Part shown: in pieces, positions 16,372 to 24,450 of the stretch
Position numbering within the stretch: position 1 is the first letter of the stretch
How the letters are laid out: each line of letters starts with the position of its first letter
Assembly: GCA_002316545.1 (NCBI GenBank)
Contig: DCDR01000001.1
Location: forward strand, 123,068 to 187,067
Length of the DNA stretch: 64,000 bases
From: Candidatus Saccharibacteria bacterium UBA1050
GTDB taxonomy: Bacteria; Patescibacteriota; Saccharimonadia; Saccharimonadales; Saccharimonadaceae
Direction: 5' to 3'
Program-made: the position numbers and the translations under genes
The notes under the pieces: generated by a model
Told to the model about the DNA's origin: nothing
Databases searched by the model: none
Seen by the model: only the letters and a program-made list of their open reading frames with translations

Positions 16372-16430
16372 GGCCAGAGCCGCCGGAGACACCTGTCTCC
16401 GCACCGCTCTGTCTCTGGCGGCTCTTCTCA
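16372..16430 (+). terminator. Compound GC-rich hairpin ending islet B
   Basis: AGAGCCGCC pairs with GGCGGCTCT, enclosing an inner perfect hairpin GGAGACA-CC-TGTCTCC. GCCAGAG and CTCTGGC offer a competing outer pairing. A T-rich stretch (TTCTCATTTCTT) follows, so it should act as a terminator. The mutually exclusive stems are unusual. Confidence 0.7.
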
Positions 16431-16442
16431 TTTCTTGGTAAA

Positions 16443-17135
16443 CTACTTTTTTACGGATACCGCACGTAGCATGATACGGCGATCGAACTGTTGGTATCGT
16501 GGCACCCATTTACCGTCACAGGTAATCAGGTTCAAGCCTTCTTTACTTGGATCAGCTGAGTACATCATGCGGCGCATGCCGCTGTCGTTTACTTCTTCAA
16601 GTGGCATACTAATGTTGTCATACACGGCGTAGGTGAGTACTTTGCCGTCACCTCGTTCTAGAATAATTTCGTCGCCCCTCTTTAGGGTTTTTAGCTGAGC
16701 AAATACACCGTCGCGCGTTACTCCACCATTATGGCCATCAATCAGCACCGCACCCGTACCGGTACCTGGGGTCATGCTTTTGGTGTACCAAGCAACATCA
16801 CTAATGTTCGCTGGCACATCAAGCATACCTTCACGGGTTAAGCCAACTTGCATCACCCGAGTTTTCTCAACGCGTAGCTTTGGAATACTAAGATAACGCG
16901 GCTCGTACGGCTTCACAATGTGTGAATCTATCATCTTTTGTGAGACTTTACTTTCGTCAACACCAGGATCTGCCGACGCAATGGCAGGTAATGCAATCGG
17001 CGGCTGTTCACCTGTCATATACCAGCGGTACCCGAAGTACATAAAGATTGCTGCCATAACTAGCAGCAACAGTACGACAATCCAGCGCACTACATGAAAA
17101 TCAATCTTGTGTTGTATCTCTAACCCTGTAGCCAT
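16443..17135 (-). CDS. Sortase family transpeptidase
   Basis: A membrane-anchored cysteine transpeptidase of 230 residues. An N-terminal transmembrane helix (about residues 15-38) is followed by the sortase barrel. Catalytic His is in LIDGHNG (near residue 134), Cys in LITCDG (near residue 202) and Arg in QFDRRIM (near residue 217). The TCDG form resembles class E/F sortases, common in Actinobacteria and CPR. It joins surface proteins to peptidoglycan or to each other; no LPXTG substrate is seen here. It sits in the place where adk and map usually lie between secY and infA. Confidence 0.88.
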   Translation of the reverse strand: MATGLEIQHKIDFHVVRWIVVLLLLVMAAIFMYFGYRWYMTGEQPPIALPAIASADPGVDESKVSQKMIDSHIVKPYEPRYLSIPKLRVEKTRVMQVGLTREGMLDVPANISDVAWYTKSMTPGTGTGAVLIDGHNGGVTRDGVFAQLKTLKRGDEIILERGDGKVLTYAVYDNISMPLEEVNDSGMRRMMYSADPSKEGLNLITCDGKWVPRYQQFDRRIMLRAVSVKK

Positions 17136-17232
17136 GTTTATTTGCTCTTGAAGCTTATGATTATAGTATCATTCGCAAATTACGATTGCAAGACTTTACT
17201 TGCATCGTACTGAGACAAGACGCTAAAAGCTG

Positions 17233-18648
17233 CTACTTGTAGTCGTCGTATGTTACCATCAATGCACGTGAGTTGATCTGGCGAAGCGCTTCAAGCGCCA
17301 CCGACACCACAATCAAGATACCCGTACCACCAACGGCGAGGTTGGCATTTTGCACGCCGGCAATCTGATATAGCAGGTATTCGGCCAAGAACGGTAATAC
17401 TGCAATGGTACCAAGAACTAGTGAGCCGAATAGAATCAAGCGATTCATGGTGCGAGACAGGTATTTTTCGGTCTGCAAGCCAGGGCGTACGCCTTCGATA
17501 AATCCGCCTTGCTTCTGCAAATTTTCAGCAATTTCGTTGCTATTAAACACGATACCTGTGTAGAAGTACGTAAAGATAATAACAAGGAGGAAGTAAAGCC
17601 CAGGGTAGATAAACGCTTGCCAGGTATCACCAGTGAATTGCCCTGGGTTAGGTGTTTGGAACCATTGCACCAGATTATTACCGATATCAACAAAATCGGG
17701 ATTACCTGTAGCCTTCAGCACCTGCCCAATAAAGGCTGGCAAGCTAAGGAACGCAACCGCGAAGATAACTGGAATCACGCCTGCCGCGATAAGCTTCATT
17801 GGCAGGATACTCTTCACACCACCATAACTACTATTGCCCTGCACACGCTTCGCATAGTTGATAGTAACTACTCGCTGTGCCTCGTTTATCTTTACCAGCA
17901 AATACAGCACCAGTAGTGAGGCTACGAGAATTGCCGCTGTTACCCAAAAAGCGAGAGGATTCACTGGGACGGTAAACCAGTTGAAAATGTGCATTTTACC
18001 GGTTTCAGACGTATCTACCAGTGAGGTACCGATAGTTTGCAAAGTTTGTGGCATCTGGCTCACGATACCAGCGAAGATAAGCAAGCTCAGACCGTTTCCT
18101 ACGCCTTGCTCGGTCATAATTTCACCAAGCCACATCAGCAGCACTGAGCCTGCGGTCATTGCACCGACCGCTACAATCCATTCGAGAAGGGTTGGGTCAC
18201 TGAGCGCCGTGGTGTTTCCTGCCAATACAGATTGGCGAAGGATATAGATAAACGCAATAGACTGAACTACCGCGAGAGGAACGCTGATAATACGTGTCCA
18301 CTGCTGAATCTTTCGACGGCCAGACTCACCGTCTTTGTGAAGCTCTTCTAGCTTTGGAATGGCCTTAGTAAGCAGCTGCGTGATAATACTCGCGGTAATA
18401 AAAGGGCTCAGACCCACTAGTACGATAGAAAAGCTCGCCAATGCACCACCAGAGAGAAGGTTCAAGAAGCCACCAAAGTCGCTACCGCTCACCACGCTGT
18501 CGATAACTTCTTTCATTTGCGTAGGTTCGGCCAGTGGCACAGGAATGTGAGCCAAGAAGCGATAGACAATAACCAAGCCCAAGACAACCAGTAATCGGCG
18601 ACGCATGTCGCTATTCTTTAGTGATTTTCCAATTGTTTTCCAATTCAT
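17233..18648 (-). CDS. secY: Protein translocase subunit SecY
   Basis: The channel subunit of the Sec translocon, 471 residues with about ten transmembrane helices. SecY signatures are GGxLxxFSIxLxGLSPFITASII (residues about 67-90) and, in the cytoplasmic loop, GGFIEGVRPGLQTEKYL. It is the last gene of the spc operon, separated from rplO by 116 nt that contain a nested inverted repeat. Adk and Map, which normally follow secY, are missing from this locus. Confidence 0.97.
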   Translation of the reverse strand: MNWKTIGKSLKNSDMRRRLLVVLGLVIVYRFLAHIPVPLAEPTQMKEVIDSVVSGSDFGGFLNLLSGGALASFSIVLVGLSPFITASIITQLLTKAIPKLEELHKDGESGRRKIQQWTRIISVPLAVVQSIAFIYILRQSVLAGNTTALSDPTLLEWIVAVGAMTAGSVLLMWLGEIMTEQGVGNGLSLLIFAGIVSQMPQTLQTIGTSLVDTSETGKMHIFNWFTVPVNPLAFWVTAAILVASLLVLYLLVKINEAQRVVTINYAKRVQGNSSYGGVKSILPMKLIAAGVIPVIFAVAFLSLPAFIGQVLKATGNPDFVDIGNNLVQWFQTPNPGQFTGDTWQAFIYPGLYFLLVIIFTYFYTGIVFNSNEIAENLQKQGGFIEGVRPGLQTEKYLSRTMNRLILFGSLVLGTIAVLPFLAEYLLYQIAGVQNANLAVGGTGILIVVSVALEALRQINSRALMVTYDDYK

Positions 18649-18692
18649 TGTTCGTTGTACTCCCCTTACAATCGTACGGTTCTTTATTCGAG

Positions 18693-18747
18693 CCGTAGTA
18701 CTCTGGCATTTTCAGTATAGATAGTTACTATACCCAGTATACTACGG
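18693..18747 (-). promoter_or_regulatory. Nested inverted repeat between rplO and secY
   Basis: Three nested stems in register: CCGTAGTA with TACTACGG (8 bp), CTGG with CCAG (4 bp) and GTATAG with CTATAC (6 bp), closed by a 7-nt loop. The transcript would fold into one long interrupted stem 45 nt before the secY ATG. No T run follows, so it is not a simple terminator. A regulatory or processing role is inferred. Confidence 0.65.
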
Positions 18748-18764
18748 AGCGGTAAAGAACGAGG

Positions 18765-19244
18765 TTATTTATCGGCTTTTTCAGCTTCTTTAGCTGATTT
18801 TGGCAATGGTGTTGCGGTTTTGTTGAATACACCACCAGCTTTGGTAATAGCTTCTTGCACGCTTTTGCTTGCGCCTTGTACGTTCAAAGTCACTTTCGCG
18901 GTAAGTTCTCCACGAGCGATTACCTTTACAGTGTGGAACGGTGTAGCAATCATACCAGCTTCAAACAGGCTAAAGTTGTCGACGGTTTTACCTTTGAAAG
19001 CATTTAGGTGATCGAGGTATACCACCTGAGCTGGGCTACGGAGGCTTTTAAAGCCTCGGTTCTTTGGAATAGCCTGCACGAGAGCACGCTGACCGCCCTG
19101 GAAGGTTGCTTGTAGCTTCTTACCAGTTCGAGCACCCTGACCTTTAGTACCACGACCTGCGGTTTTACCCTGACCAGCAGAGATACCTCGGCCAACACGC
19201 TTCTTTGACTTGTTTGCAGAGACGTTGAGTTCGTTGTATTTCAT
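18765..19244 (-). CDS. rplO: 50S ribosomal protein L15
   Basis: Large-subunit L15, 159 residues. The N-terminal RNA-binding part is Gly/Arg-rich (KKRVGRGISAGQGKTAGRGTKGQGAR), and the globular part ends with a Lys/Ala-rich tail. Its start overlaps the rpsE stop by one base. No rpmD (L30) gene lies between rpsE and rplO, as is known for CPR bacteria. Confidence 0.96.
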   Translation of the reverse strand: MKYNELNVSANKSKKRVGRGISAGQGKTAGRGTKGQGARTGKKLQATFQGGQRALVQAIPKNRGFKSLRSPAQVVYLDHLNAFKGKTVDNFSLFEAGMIATPFHTVKVIARGELTAKVTLNVQGASKSVQEAITKAGGVFNKTATPLPKSAKEAEKADK

Positions 19245-19879
19245 TACTTAGACTCCTTTTTGGCTGCAGGCTTCTTAGCAGGTGCTTTTGGTTCAGCACC
19301 GAGCCATTCTTCCTTTGGAACAAGCGTTTTAAGGGCTTCAATAGTTGCATAAGCGATGTTCACTTTGTTGGTACTACCAAGACTCTTTGAAAGCAAGTTG
19401 GTTACACCTGTAACACCGATAACTTGTCGCACTACACCACCGGCGATAATACCAGTACCAGGTGCTGCCGGTTTAATGAGCACACGTGCACCAGAGAGTT
19501 TTACTTCAGCGTCGTGCGGAATAGTCGTGTTGGTTACCGGAATAGTAATCATACTTTTCTTGGCTACATCGGTAGCTTTTGAAATAGCGGCTTGCACGTC
19601 GGCGCCTTTTGAAACACCTACGCCAACCTTGTTTTTGCGGTCACCTACGACAACGAGAGCCTTGAAGCGGAATCGTCGACCACCTTTTACCACACGGGCA
19701 ACACGATCGATGTTGATTACTACTTCTTCAAATTGCTTAGGCTCCTGAGGTGCCTGATTTCGTCGGTCATCGCGACGACCACCACGAGCTTGTCCACGAC
19801 CACCTTGACGGTTGCCTTGGGCAGGCGCTGCAGCTGGTGCAGCGGCTTGTGGGGTAGTATCTGCTGTTTGTTCAGCCAT
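19244..19879 (-). CDS. rpsE: 30S ribosomal protein S5 with low-complexity N-terminus
   Basis: S5, 211 residues, involved in decoding accuracy. The start at 19879 is preferred because it lies 1 nt after the rplR stop; a longer frame would overlap rplR. Residues about 1-45 are an Ala/Pro/Gln/Gly/Arg-rich extension. The double-stranded RNA-binding fold follows (FEEVVINIDRVARVVKGGRRF), and the C-terminal domain is intact. Confidence 0.95.
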   Translation of the reverse strand: MAEQTADTTPQAAAPAAAPAQGNRQGGRGQARGGRRDDRRNQAPQEPKQFEEVVINIDRVARVVKGGRRFRFKALVVVGDRKNKVGVGVSKGADVQAAISKATDVAKKSMITIPVTNTTIPHDAEVKLSGARVLIKPAAPGTGIIAGGVVRQVIGVTGVTNLLSKSLGSTNKVNIAYATIEALKTLVPKEEWLGAEPKAPAKKPAAKKESK

Positions 19880-19880
19880 A

Positions 19881-20234
19881 CTAGAACTCCAATCCTTCTT
19901 TACGTGCAGCATCGGCAAGCGCTTTTAGGCGACCTGCGTAGGCTCGACCGTTGCGGTCGAACACCACTGCTTTTACTTTAGCTTTTGCGGCTTTCTTTGC
20001 GATATCAGTGCCAATTCCGGCAGCTTTTTCAGTCATTGTACCGGTAGCTTTTTTGCCTACTGTCGTAGCAGCGGCAACGGTAACGCGCTTGTCGTCATCG
20101 ATAAGCTGGGCACTCACGTGTAGGTTGCTAATAGTAACAGACAGACGAGGACGCTCTGCGGTACCGTGTACGGTAGAACGTACGCGAGCTTTACGCAAAG
20201 ATTTGTTCAGTAGTTTCTTAGCTAGACTACTCAT
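19881..20234 (-). CDS. rplR: 50S ribosomal protein L18
   Basis: L18, 117 residues, which binds 5S rRNA. Conserved blocks are RVRSTVHGTAERPRLSV near the N-terminus and AVVFDRNGRAYAGRLKALADAAREGL-like residues at the end. It starts 1 nt after the stop of a 30-codon membrane peptide gene and ends 1 nt before rpsE. Confidence 0.96.
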   Translation of the reverse strand: MSSLAKKLLNKSLRKARVRSTVHGTAERPRLSVTISNLHVSAQLIDDDKRVTVAAATTVGKKATGTMTEKAAGIGTDIAKKAAKAKVKAVVFDRNGRAYAGRLKALADAARKEGLEF

Positions 20235-20235
20235 G

Positions 20236-20328
20236 CTACTGATCTCCCTTCTTTTTCATAAAGAAAATAATACCGCCGATCAGAGCTACTATTACAACGA
20301 ATAAAATCGTTACTTCAACAGTTCCCAT
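20236..20328 (-). CDS. 30-residue single-pass membrane peptide inside the spc operon
   Basis: An ORF too short for usual calling. The ATG lies 1 nt after the rplF stop and its stop lies 1 nt before the rplR ATG, exactly the spacing used by the neighbouring ribosomal genes. The peptide has a short N-terminus (MGTVEV), one transmembrane helix (residues about 7-24, rich in V, I, L, F and G) and a basic tail (MKKKGDQ), so the N-terminus would face outwards. The position between L6 and L18 is unusual. It could be a small Sec/YidC-associated factor; the function is unknown. The precise placement makes chance unlikely. Confidence 0.7.
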   Translation of the reverse strand: MGTVEVTILFVVIVALIGGIIFFMKKKGDQ

Positions 20329-20329
20329 T

Positions 20330-20863
20330 CTATTTACCTGTCTTTCCTGCTTTGCGCAAAATTTGCTCATCCGCATACTTAATACCTTTACCCTTGTAAG
20401 GTTCTGGCTTCTTTAGTGCTCGAATTTCAGCGGCAATCTGGCCAACTTGCTGTTTGTCGATACCATTTACGGTAATTTCCATTTTATTGACGGTCAGCTG
20501 CACGCCTGCTGGCGCTTTGTACTTCACTGGGTGGCTAAAACCAAGGCTCATTTCAAGCTCCTGGCCTCCACCGTTTACACGGAAGCCAACGCCATTTACT
20601 TCAAGTTTTTTCTCAAAACCTTGGGTTACACCCACGACTGCGTTGTTTAGTAGCGCTCGCTGCAAACCATGTTGGGCTTTAGCAATACGCTGGTCATCCT
20701 TGCGGGTGACGATTGCTTTTCCATCTTCGATGGCAACCGTTACGTCGCTCAGATGTGGTACAGTTAGCTCGCCCTTGGCGCCCTTTACTGAAATAACATC
20801 TGAGTCGACTGTGATTGTCACGCCCGATGGGATTTCAATTGGTAGTTTTCCAATTCGACTCAT
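20330..20863 (-). CDS. rplF: 50S ribosomal protein L6
   Basis: L6, 177 residues, near the sarcin-ricin loop. It has two repeated L6 domains: an N-terminal one beginning MSRIGKLPIEIPSGV and a C-terminal one containing KMEITVNGIDKQQVGQIAAEIRALKKPEPYKGKGI. The family length is normal. It lies 23 nt after rpsH and 1 nt before the small membrane peptide. Confidence 0.97.
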   Translation of the reverse strand: MSRIGKLPIEIPSGVTITVDSDVISVKGAKGELTVPHLSDVTVAIEDGKAIVTRKDDQRIAKAQHGLQRALLNNAVVGVTQGFEKKLEVNGVGFRVNGGGQELEMSLGFSHPVKYKAPAGVQLTVNKMEITVNGIDKQQVGQIAAEIRALKKPEPYKGKGIKYADEQILRKAGKTGK

Positions 20864-20886
20864 ATTGTATCCTTTAGTTATTAATT

Positions 20887-21288
20887 CTAGTAAACCTTTA
20901 ACAGTACTTCGCCACCAAGTCGCTGCTTAGTAGCCTCTTGGCCAGTAATCACACCTTTCGAGGTGCTCACCAGTACGATACCACGGCCACTTTTTACCTT
21001 TGGAATGTCGTTTGCCCCTACGTACATACGGCGTCCTGGCTTACTCATGCGAGCAAGTTCGGTGAAGGTGGGGTTTTCGCCATCTTTAGCGATGGTTACT
21101 ACTAATGTGTCTCGTGGCTTGCCGGCTTCGATCTTTACGTCGGCCAGGTAGCCATGTTTCTTCAAGCTTTCGGCTACAACTTTCTTTAGCTTTGCATTCG
21201 GCACACGAATTTCGGTCTTGCCTACGGCTGCTGCGTTCCTGATACGGGTCAGGAGGTCAGCGATTGGGTCTGTTGATTGTAAACTCAT
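20887..21288 (-). CDS. rpsH: 30S ribosomal protein S8
   Basis: S8, 133 residues, a central-domain assembly protein. It shows DPIADLLTRIRNAAAVGK near the start and the GRGIVLVSTSKGVITGQEA C-terminal motif. In E. coli S8 represses its operon through a site in rplE; no equivalent was identified by eye. It lies 17 nt after rpsN. Confidence 0.97.
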   Translation of the reverse strand: MSLQSTDPIADLLTRIRNAAAVGKTEIRVPNAKLKKVVAESLKKHGYLADVKIEAGKPRDTLVVTIAKDGENPTFTELARMSKPGRRMYVGANDIPKVKSGRGIVLVSTSKGVITGQEATKQRLGGEVLLKVY

Positions 21289-21305
21289 ATTCTTTACTCC
21301 TTTCC

Positions 21306-21575
21306 TTACCAGCTACTTTTCTTTACGCCGGGAATGTGTCCCTTTGATGCTAATTCACGGAAGTTGATACGGTTGAGGCCAAATCGGCGCATGTATCCGT
21401 GTGGTCGTCCTGAGAGGACGTCGCGGTTCTTCCAGCGGGTTGGACTACTGTTTCGTGGCAGTTTTTGCAAACCGTCTTGGTCGCCAAGTTCTTTTAGCTC
21501 AGCGCGCTTAGCGGCGTATTTTACTATCATTTTCTTTCGCTTCTCATCGCGAGCAATCATTGATTTCTTTGCCAT
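21306..21575 (-). CDS. rpsN: 30S ribosomal protein S14 (cysteine-free type)
   Basis: S14, 89 residues, the long zinc-free form. The C-terminal core contains NRDVLSGRPHGYMRRFGLNRINFRELA. No CxxC pair is present. It overlaps the rplE stop by one base. The zinc-free form is known in many bacteria, but here it accompanies the loss of zinc sites in other proteins. Confidence 0.96.
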   Translation of the reverse strand: MAKKSMIARDEKRKKMIVKYAAKRAELKELGDQDGLQKLPRNSSPTRWKNRDVLSGRPHGYMRRFGLNRINFRELASKGHIPGVKKSSW

Positions 21576-22159
21576 TACTTGACTCCTCCTGCCTTCTCAA
21601 ATGGCATACCGAATTTCTCTAGTAGCGCACGGCTGTGTGTCTTATCCTCGTTTTTTATAACAAAGGTAATTTGTAGGCCGTGTAGGTGCTGTGTTTCTTC
21701 AAAGCTTAGCTCTGGGAAAATAGATTGTTCGGTAACACCAAGGTTGTAGTTGCCGCCTTTGTCGAAAGCTTTTGCTTTAATGCCGTGAAAGTCACGTACA
21801 CGAGGTAGGCTTACATTTACGAAGCGGTCGAGGAACTCGTACATGCGAGCACCACGAAGGGTGACAGATACGCCAATTGGCGCGCCCATACCTTTACGGA
21901 TTTTGAAACCTGCGATAGATTTCTTTGCCAATCGCTCTACGGGAGCTTGGCCGGTAACCTTAGTTAGCGTGTTTTTCACTACTTCAAGGTTACGCTTGTC
22001 GTCTTTTGCTTTTCCGGTTCCTACGCTTACTACAATCTTTTCTAGGCTTGGTACTTGGTGTACGTTAGAAAGCTCTAGTTCGGCTTGCAGTTCACTCTTA
22101 TACGTTGAATCGTAGAGTGCTTTCAAGCGAGGAGCGGTTGATACAGCTGCTTTTGCCAT
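21575..22159 (-). CDS. rplE: 50S ribosomal protein L5
   Basis: L5, 194 residues, part of the 5S rRNA complex and bridge to S13. Conserved segments include KIVVSVGTGKA, ITGQAPVERLAKKSIAGFKIRKG-like residues and GNYNLGVTEQSIFPEL. It starts 1 nt after the rplX stop. Confidence 0.97.
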   Translation of the reverse strand: MAKAAVSTAPRLKALYDSTYKSELQAELELSNVHQVPSLEKIVVSVGTGKAKDDKRNLEVVKNTLTKVTGQAPVERLAKKSIAGFKIRKGMGAPIGVSVTLRGARMYEFLDRFVNVSLPRVRDFHGIKAKAFDKGGNYNLGVTEQSIFPELSFEETQHLHGLQITFVIKNEDKTHSRALLEKFGMPFEKAGGVK

Positions 22160-22160
22160 A

Positions 22161-22481
22161 TTACTTGATCTCCTTATTCTTTACTTGGCGTGCTACACGC
22201 ACTTTGGTGCCATCGGCCTTTTTACTAAATGCCACACGGCTGGTTTTGCTACTTTTGTCATCTACAACAAGAGCAACCTTACTAATATCAACAGGAACAT
22301 GAATGTCCTTCTTACCACCAGTCGGGTTTAGCTGGCTAGGGCGAATGTGGCGGGTGCCAACACCTACACCTTCAATAAGCACACTACTTTTCTTGCTGTT
22401 TACTGCAAGAACTTTACCGGTGGTGCCTTTTTTGCTTCCGGCAATAATCTTCACCATATCGTCTTTTCGAATACGTGCCAT
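22161..22481 (-). CDS. rplX: 50S ribosomal protein L24
   Basis: L24, 106 residues, an assembly initiator with a KOW motif (DDMVKIIAGSKKGTTGKVL, residues about 6-24). The start at 22481 is chosen because it is 1 nt after the rplN stop; the longer frame runs back through rplN. The C-terminus has a short Lys-rich tail. Confidence 0.95.
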   Translation of the reverse strand: MARIRKDDMVKIIAGSKKGTTGKVLAVNSKKSSVLIEGVGVGTRHIRPSQLNPTGGKKDIHVPVDISKVALVVDDKSSKTSRVAFSKKADGTKVRVARQVKNKEIK

Positions 22482-22482
22482 A

Positions 22483-22851
22483 TTAGAGTACCTCCGGTGC
22501 AAGGCTGATAATTTTTGCGTATCCCATGTCGCGAAGTTCGCGAGGCACTGGGCCGAACACACGAGTCGCTTTTGGCGTCTTGTCGTCATTGATAATCACA
22601 ACGGCGTTGTCATCGAAGCTAATCGTGCTGCCATCTTTACGCTTGATTTGGTTGCGAGTTCGCACTACAACCGCCTTTTGAACGCTCTTCTTCTTTACGT
22701 TACCAGTTGGGTTCGCGTCTTTCACAGAACACACAATTACGTCACCAACGTGAGCGTAGCGGCGCTTTGTTCCACCTAGTACGCGAATACAGAGTACTTC
22801 TTTTGCACCACTGTTATCGGTAACCTTAAGGCGTGACTCTTGTTGGATCAT
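22483..22851 (-). CDS. rplN: 50S ribosomal protein L14
   Basis: L14, 122 residues, which forms intersubunit bridges and is the docking site of RsfS. It begins MIQQESRLKVTDNSGAKEVLCIRVLGG and contains GNVKKKSVQKAVVVRT; both match the family. It overlaps the rpsQ stop by one base. Confidence 0.97.
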   Translation of the reverse strand: MIQQESRLKVTDNSGAKEVLCIRVLGGTKRRYAHVGDVIVCSVKDANPTGNVKKKSVQKAVVVRTRNQIKRKDGSTISFDDNAVVIINDDKTPKATRVFGPVPRELRDMGYAKIISLAPEVL

Positions 22852-23186
22852 TACTTCTCCTCCTTAGTCGCGCTCTCGGCTTTTTCGGCCTTTGGTGCTT
22901 CTTTTTTCTCTACTAATTCCGGCTCATCTTTCAATTCAACCGTACCCTTGGCACGTTCTTCAATGTTTACCAGCTGAAATGATTTGGTTTTAGAAACAGG
23001 ACGGATTTCAGAAATCTGAACCTTGTCGCCTTTTCCTGCTTCGTTCTTTGGGTCGTGAGCTTGGTATTTACGAGTAATCGTGTACTGCTTTTTGTAAATA
23101 GGGTGAGTCTCACGGCTCGTTACGGTTACGGTAATCGTTTTGTCACGCGAATCAGAGGTGACAATACCGGTCAATGTTTTTGCCAT
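22851..23186 (-). CDS. rpsQ: 30S ribosomal protein S17 with charged C-terminal tail
   Basis: S17, 111 residues against the usual 80-90. The OB-fold core is clear (GIVTSDSRDKTITVTVTS and the DKVQISEIRPVSKTKSF motif). About 35 residues of Glu/Lys/Ala-rich sequence follow the core. One-base overlaps link it to rpmC and rplN. Confidence 0.95.
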   Translation of the reverse strand: MAKTLTGIVTSDSRDKTITVTVTSRETHPIYKKQYTITRKYQAHDPKNEAGKGDKVQISEIRPVSKTKSFQLVNIEERAKGTVELKDEPELVEKKEAPKAEKAESATKEEK

Positions 23187-23398
23187 TACTTCGCCTCCTT
23201 CTTAGCGTTTAATTGCGTCATCACCCTGGCGATGTCTTTACGATTTTTCGTAATTGCTCGTGGGTTTACTAATTCACCAGCGGCGTGTGACTTGCGGTAT
23301 TCTAGTAAGTCGTTTCGAAGCGCAACTAATTGCTCTTCAAGACTTAGTTCTGCTTTTTTCACAGCTGCTTTCTTAGCGGTAGTCTTTTTCTCAGCCAT
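23186..23398 (-). CDS. rpmC: 50S ribosomal protein L29
   Basis: L29, 70 residues, a two-helix protein at the exit-tunnel rim that contacts SRP and trigger factor. The core is LSLEEQLVALRNDLLEYR and RAITKNRKDIARVMTQLN. The N-terminus has an 18-residue Lys/Ala/Thr-rich extension. It is joined to rplP and rpsQ by one-base overlaps. Confidence 0.95.
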   Translation of the reverse strand: MAEKKTTAKKAAVKKAELSLEEQLVALRNDLLEYRKSHAAGELVNPRAITKNRKDIARVMTQLNAKKEAK

Positions 23399-23811
23399 TA
23401 CGCTTCCTCCCGCTTGATAAATTTGGTTTTCACCGGCAGTTTGTGGCCAGCAAGACGCATGGCCTCGCGAGCTACTTCTTCGGTGACACCCTTCATCTCA
23501 AACATCACGGTGCCAGCTTTTACCTTAGCCGCGAAGTATTCTGGGTTACCTTTTCCACTACCCATTTTCACATCTTGTGGCTTTTTGGTCACAGGTGTGT
23601 GAGGGAAGATACGGATCCAGATTTTACCACCACGTTTGATGTAGCGGGTCATGGCCTGACGGGCTGATTCGATTTGACGACTCGTAATACGTTCGTTACT
23701 TTGTGCTTGCAAACCGTAATCACCAAAGGCAATGTAGTTACCTCGGGTCGCATTTCCTTCGTTTTTACCGATACGTACTTTGCGGTACTTGGTTTTCTTT
23801 GGAAGTAACAT
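23398..23811 (-). CDS. rplP: 50S ribosomal protein L16
   Basis: L16, 137 residues, organising the A-site tRNA-binding region. It starts MLLPKKTKYRKVRIGKN and carries the GGKIWIRIFPHTPVTKKP and MGSGKGNPE motifs. The start overlaps the rpsC stop by one base. Confidence 0.97.
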   Translation of the reverse strand: MLLPKKTKYRKVRIGKNEGNATRGNYIAFGDYGLQAQSNERITSRQIESARQAMTRYIKRGGKIWIRIFPHTPVTKKPQDVKMGSGKGNPEYFAAKVKAGTVMFEMKGVTEEVAREAMRLAGHKLPVKTKFIKREEA

Positions 23812-24449
23812 TACGCATCACTCCTTTCGCCCTTGTAGATCCACACCTTTACACCAACGATTCCTACGCCTGGGCAGTTTGCTCGAGCCACGTGGAAGTC
23901 GATGTCGGCGCGCAATGTGTGTAGAGGCACTGAACCTTCGATAATCTTTTCACGACGAGCCATTTCAGCGTTGTTCAAACGGCCAGCTACCTGAATACGA
24001 ACACCTTTGGCGCCTGCATTCATGGTGTTTTGTGCAGCCATTTTCATTGCGCGGCGGAAGTTGATACGACGTTCTAGTTGGCGAGCAATGTTTTCAGCTA
24101 CTAATTTTGCAGCGAGCTCTGGACGCTTTACTTCTTCAATGTTAATTCGAACTGGTAGGCTAGCGATCTTTTCGATTGAGCCTTTTAGCTCTGTTACACC
24201 CGCGCCACCTTTACCGATTACGACACCAGCTTTAGCGGTGTGGATGGTAACGGTAATGAGGTTAGCTGAACGCTCAATCTCAATGCGGTTGATGGTTGGG
24301 CGAGACGCAAACTTCTTTTCAATCAGTTCACGAATCTTGATGTCTTCCGCGAGCCAGTTCGCAAAGTCTTTCTTGCTGGAGAACCAGCGTGAATCCCAGT
24401 TCTTGTGAACCTGAAGGCGGAAGCTAATTGGGTTTACTTTTTGGCCCAT
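23811..24449 (-). CDS. rpsC: 30S ribosomal protein S3
   Basis: S3, 212 residues, at the mRNA entry tunnel. The start MGQKVNPISFRL at 24449 fits the family and lies 1 nt after the rplV stop; the longer frame would run into rplV. The KH domain (VVIGKGGAGVTELK, near residue 75) and the C-terminal VKVWIYKGE motif are present. Confidence 0.96.
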   Translation of the reverse strand: MGQKVNPISFRLQVHKNWDSRWFSSKKDFANWLAEDIKIRELIEKKFASRPTINRIEIERSANLITVTIHTAKAGVVIGKGGAGVTELKGSIEKIASLPVRINIEEVKRPELAAKLVAENIARQLERRINFRRAMKMAAQNTMNAGAKGVRIQVAGRLNNAEMARREKIIEGSVPLHTLRADIDFHVARANCPGVGIVGVKVWIYKGERSDA

Positions 24450-24450
24450 G

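Noticed and set aside
18649..19879. A missing rpmD (L30) gene as a local deletion.
   Set aside because: L30 is known to be absent across CPR bacteria, so the rpsE-rplO junction is normal for this lineage.
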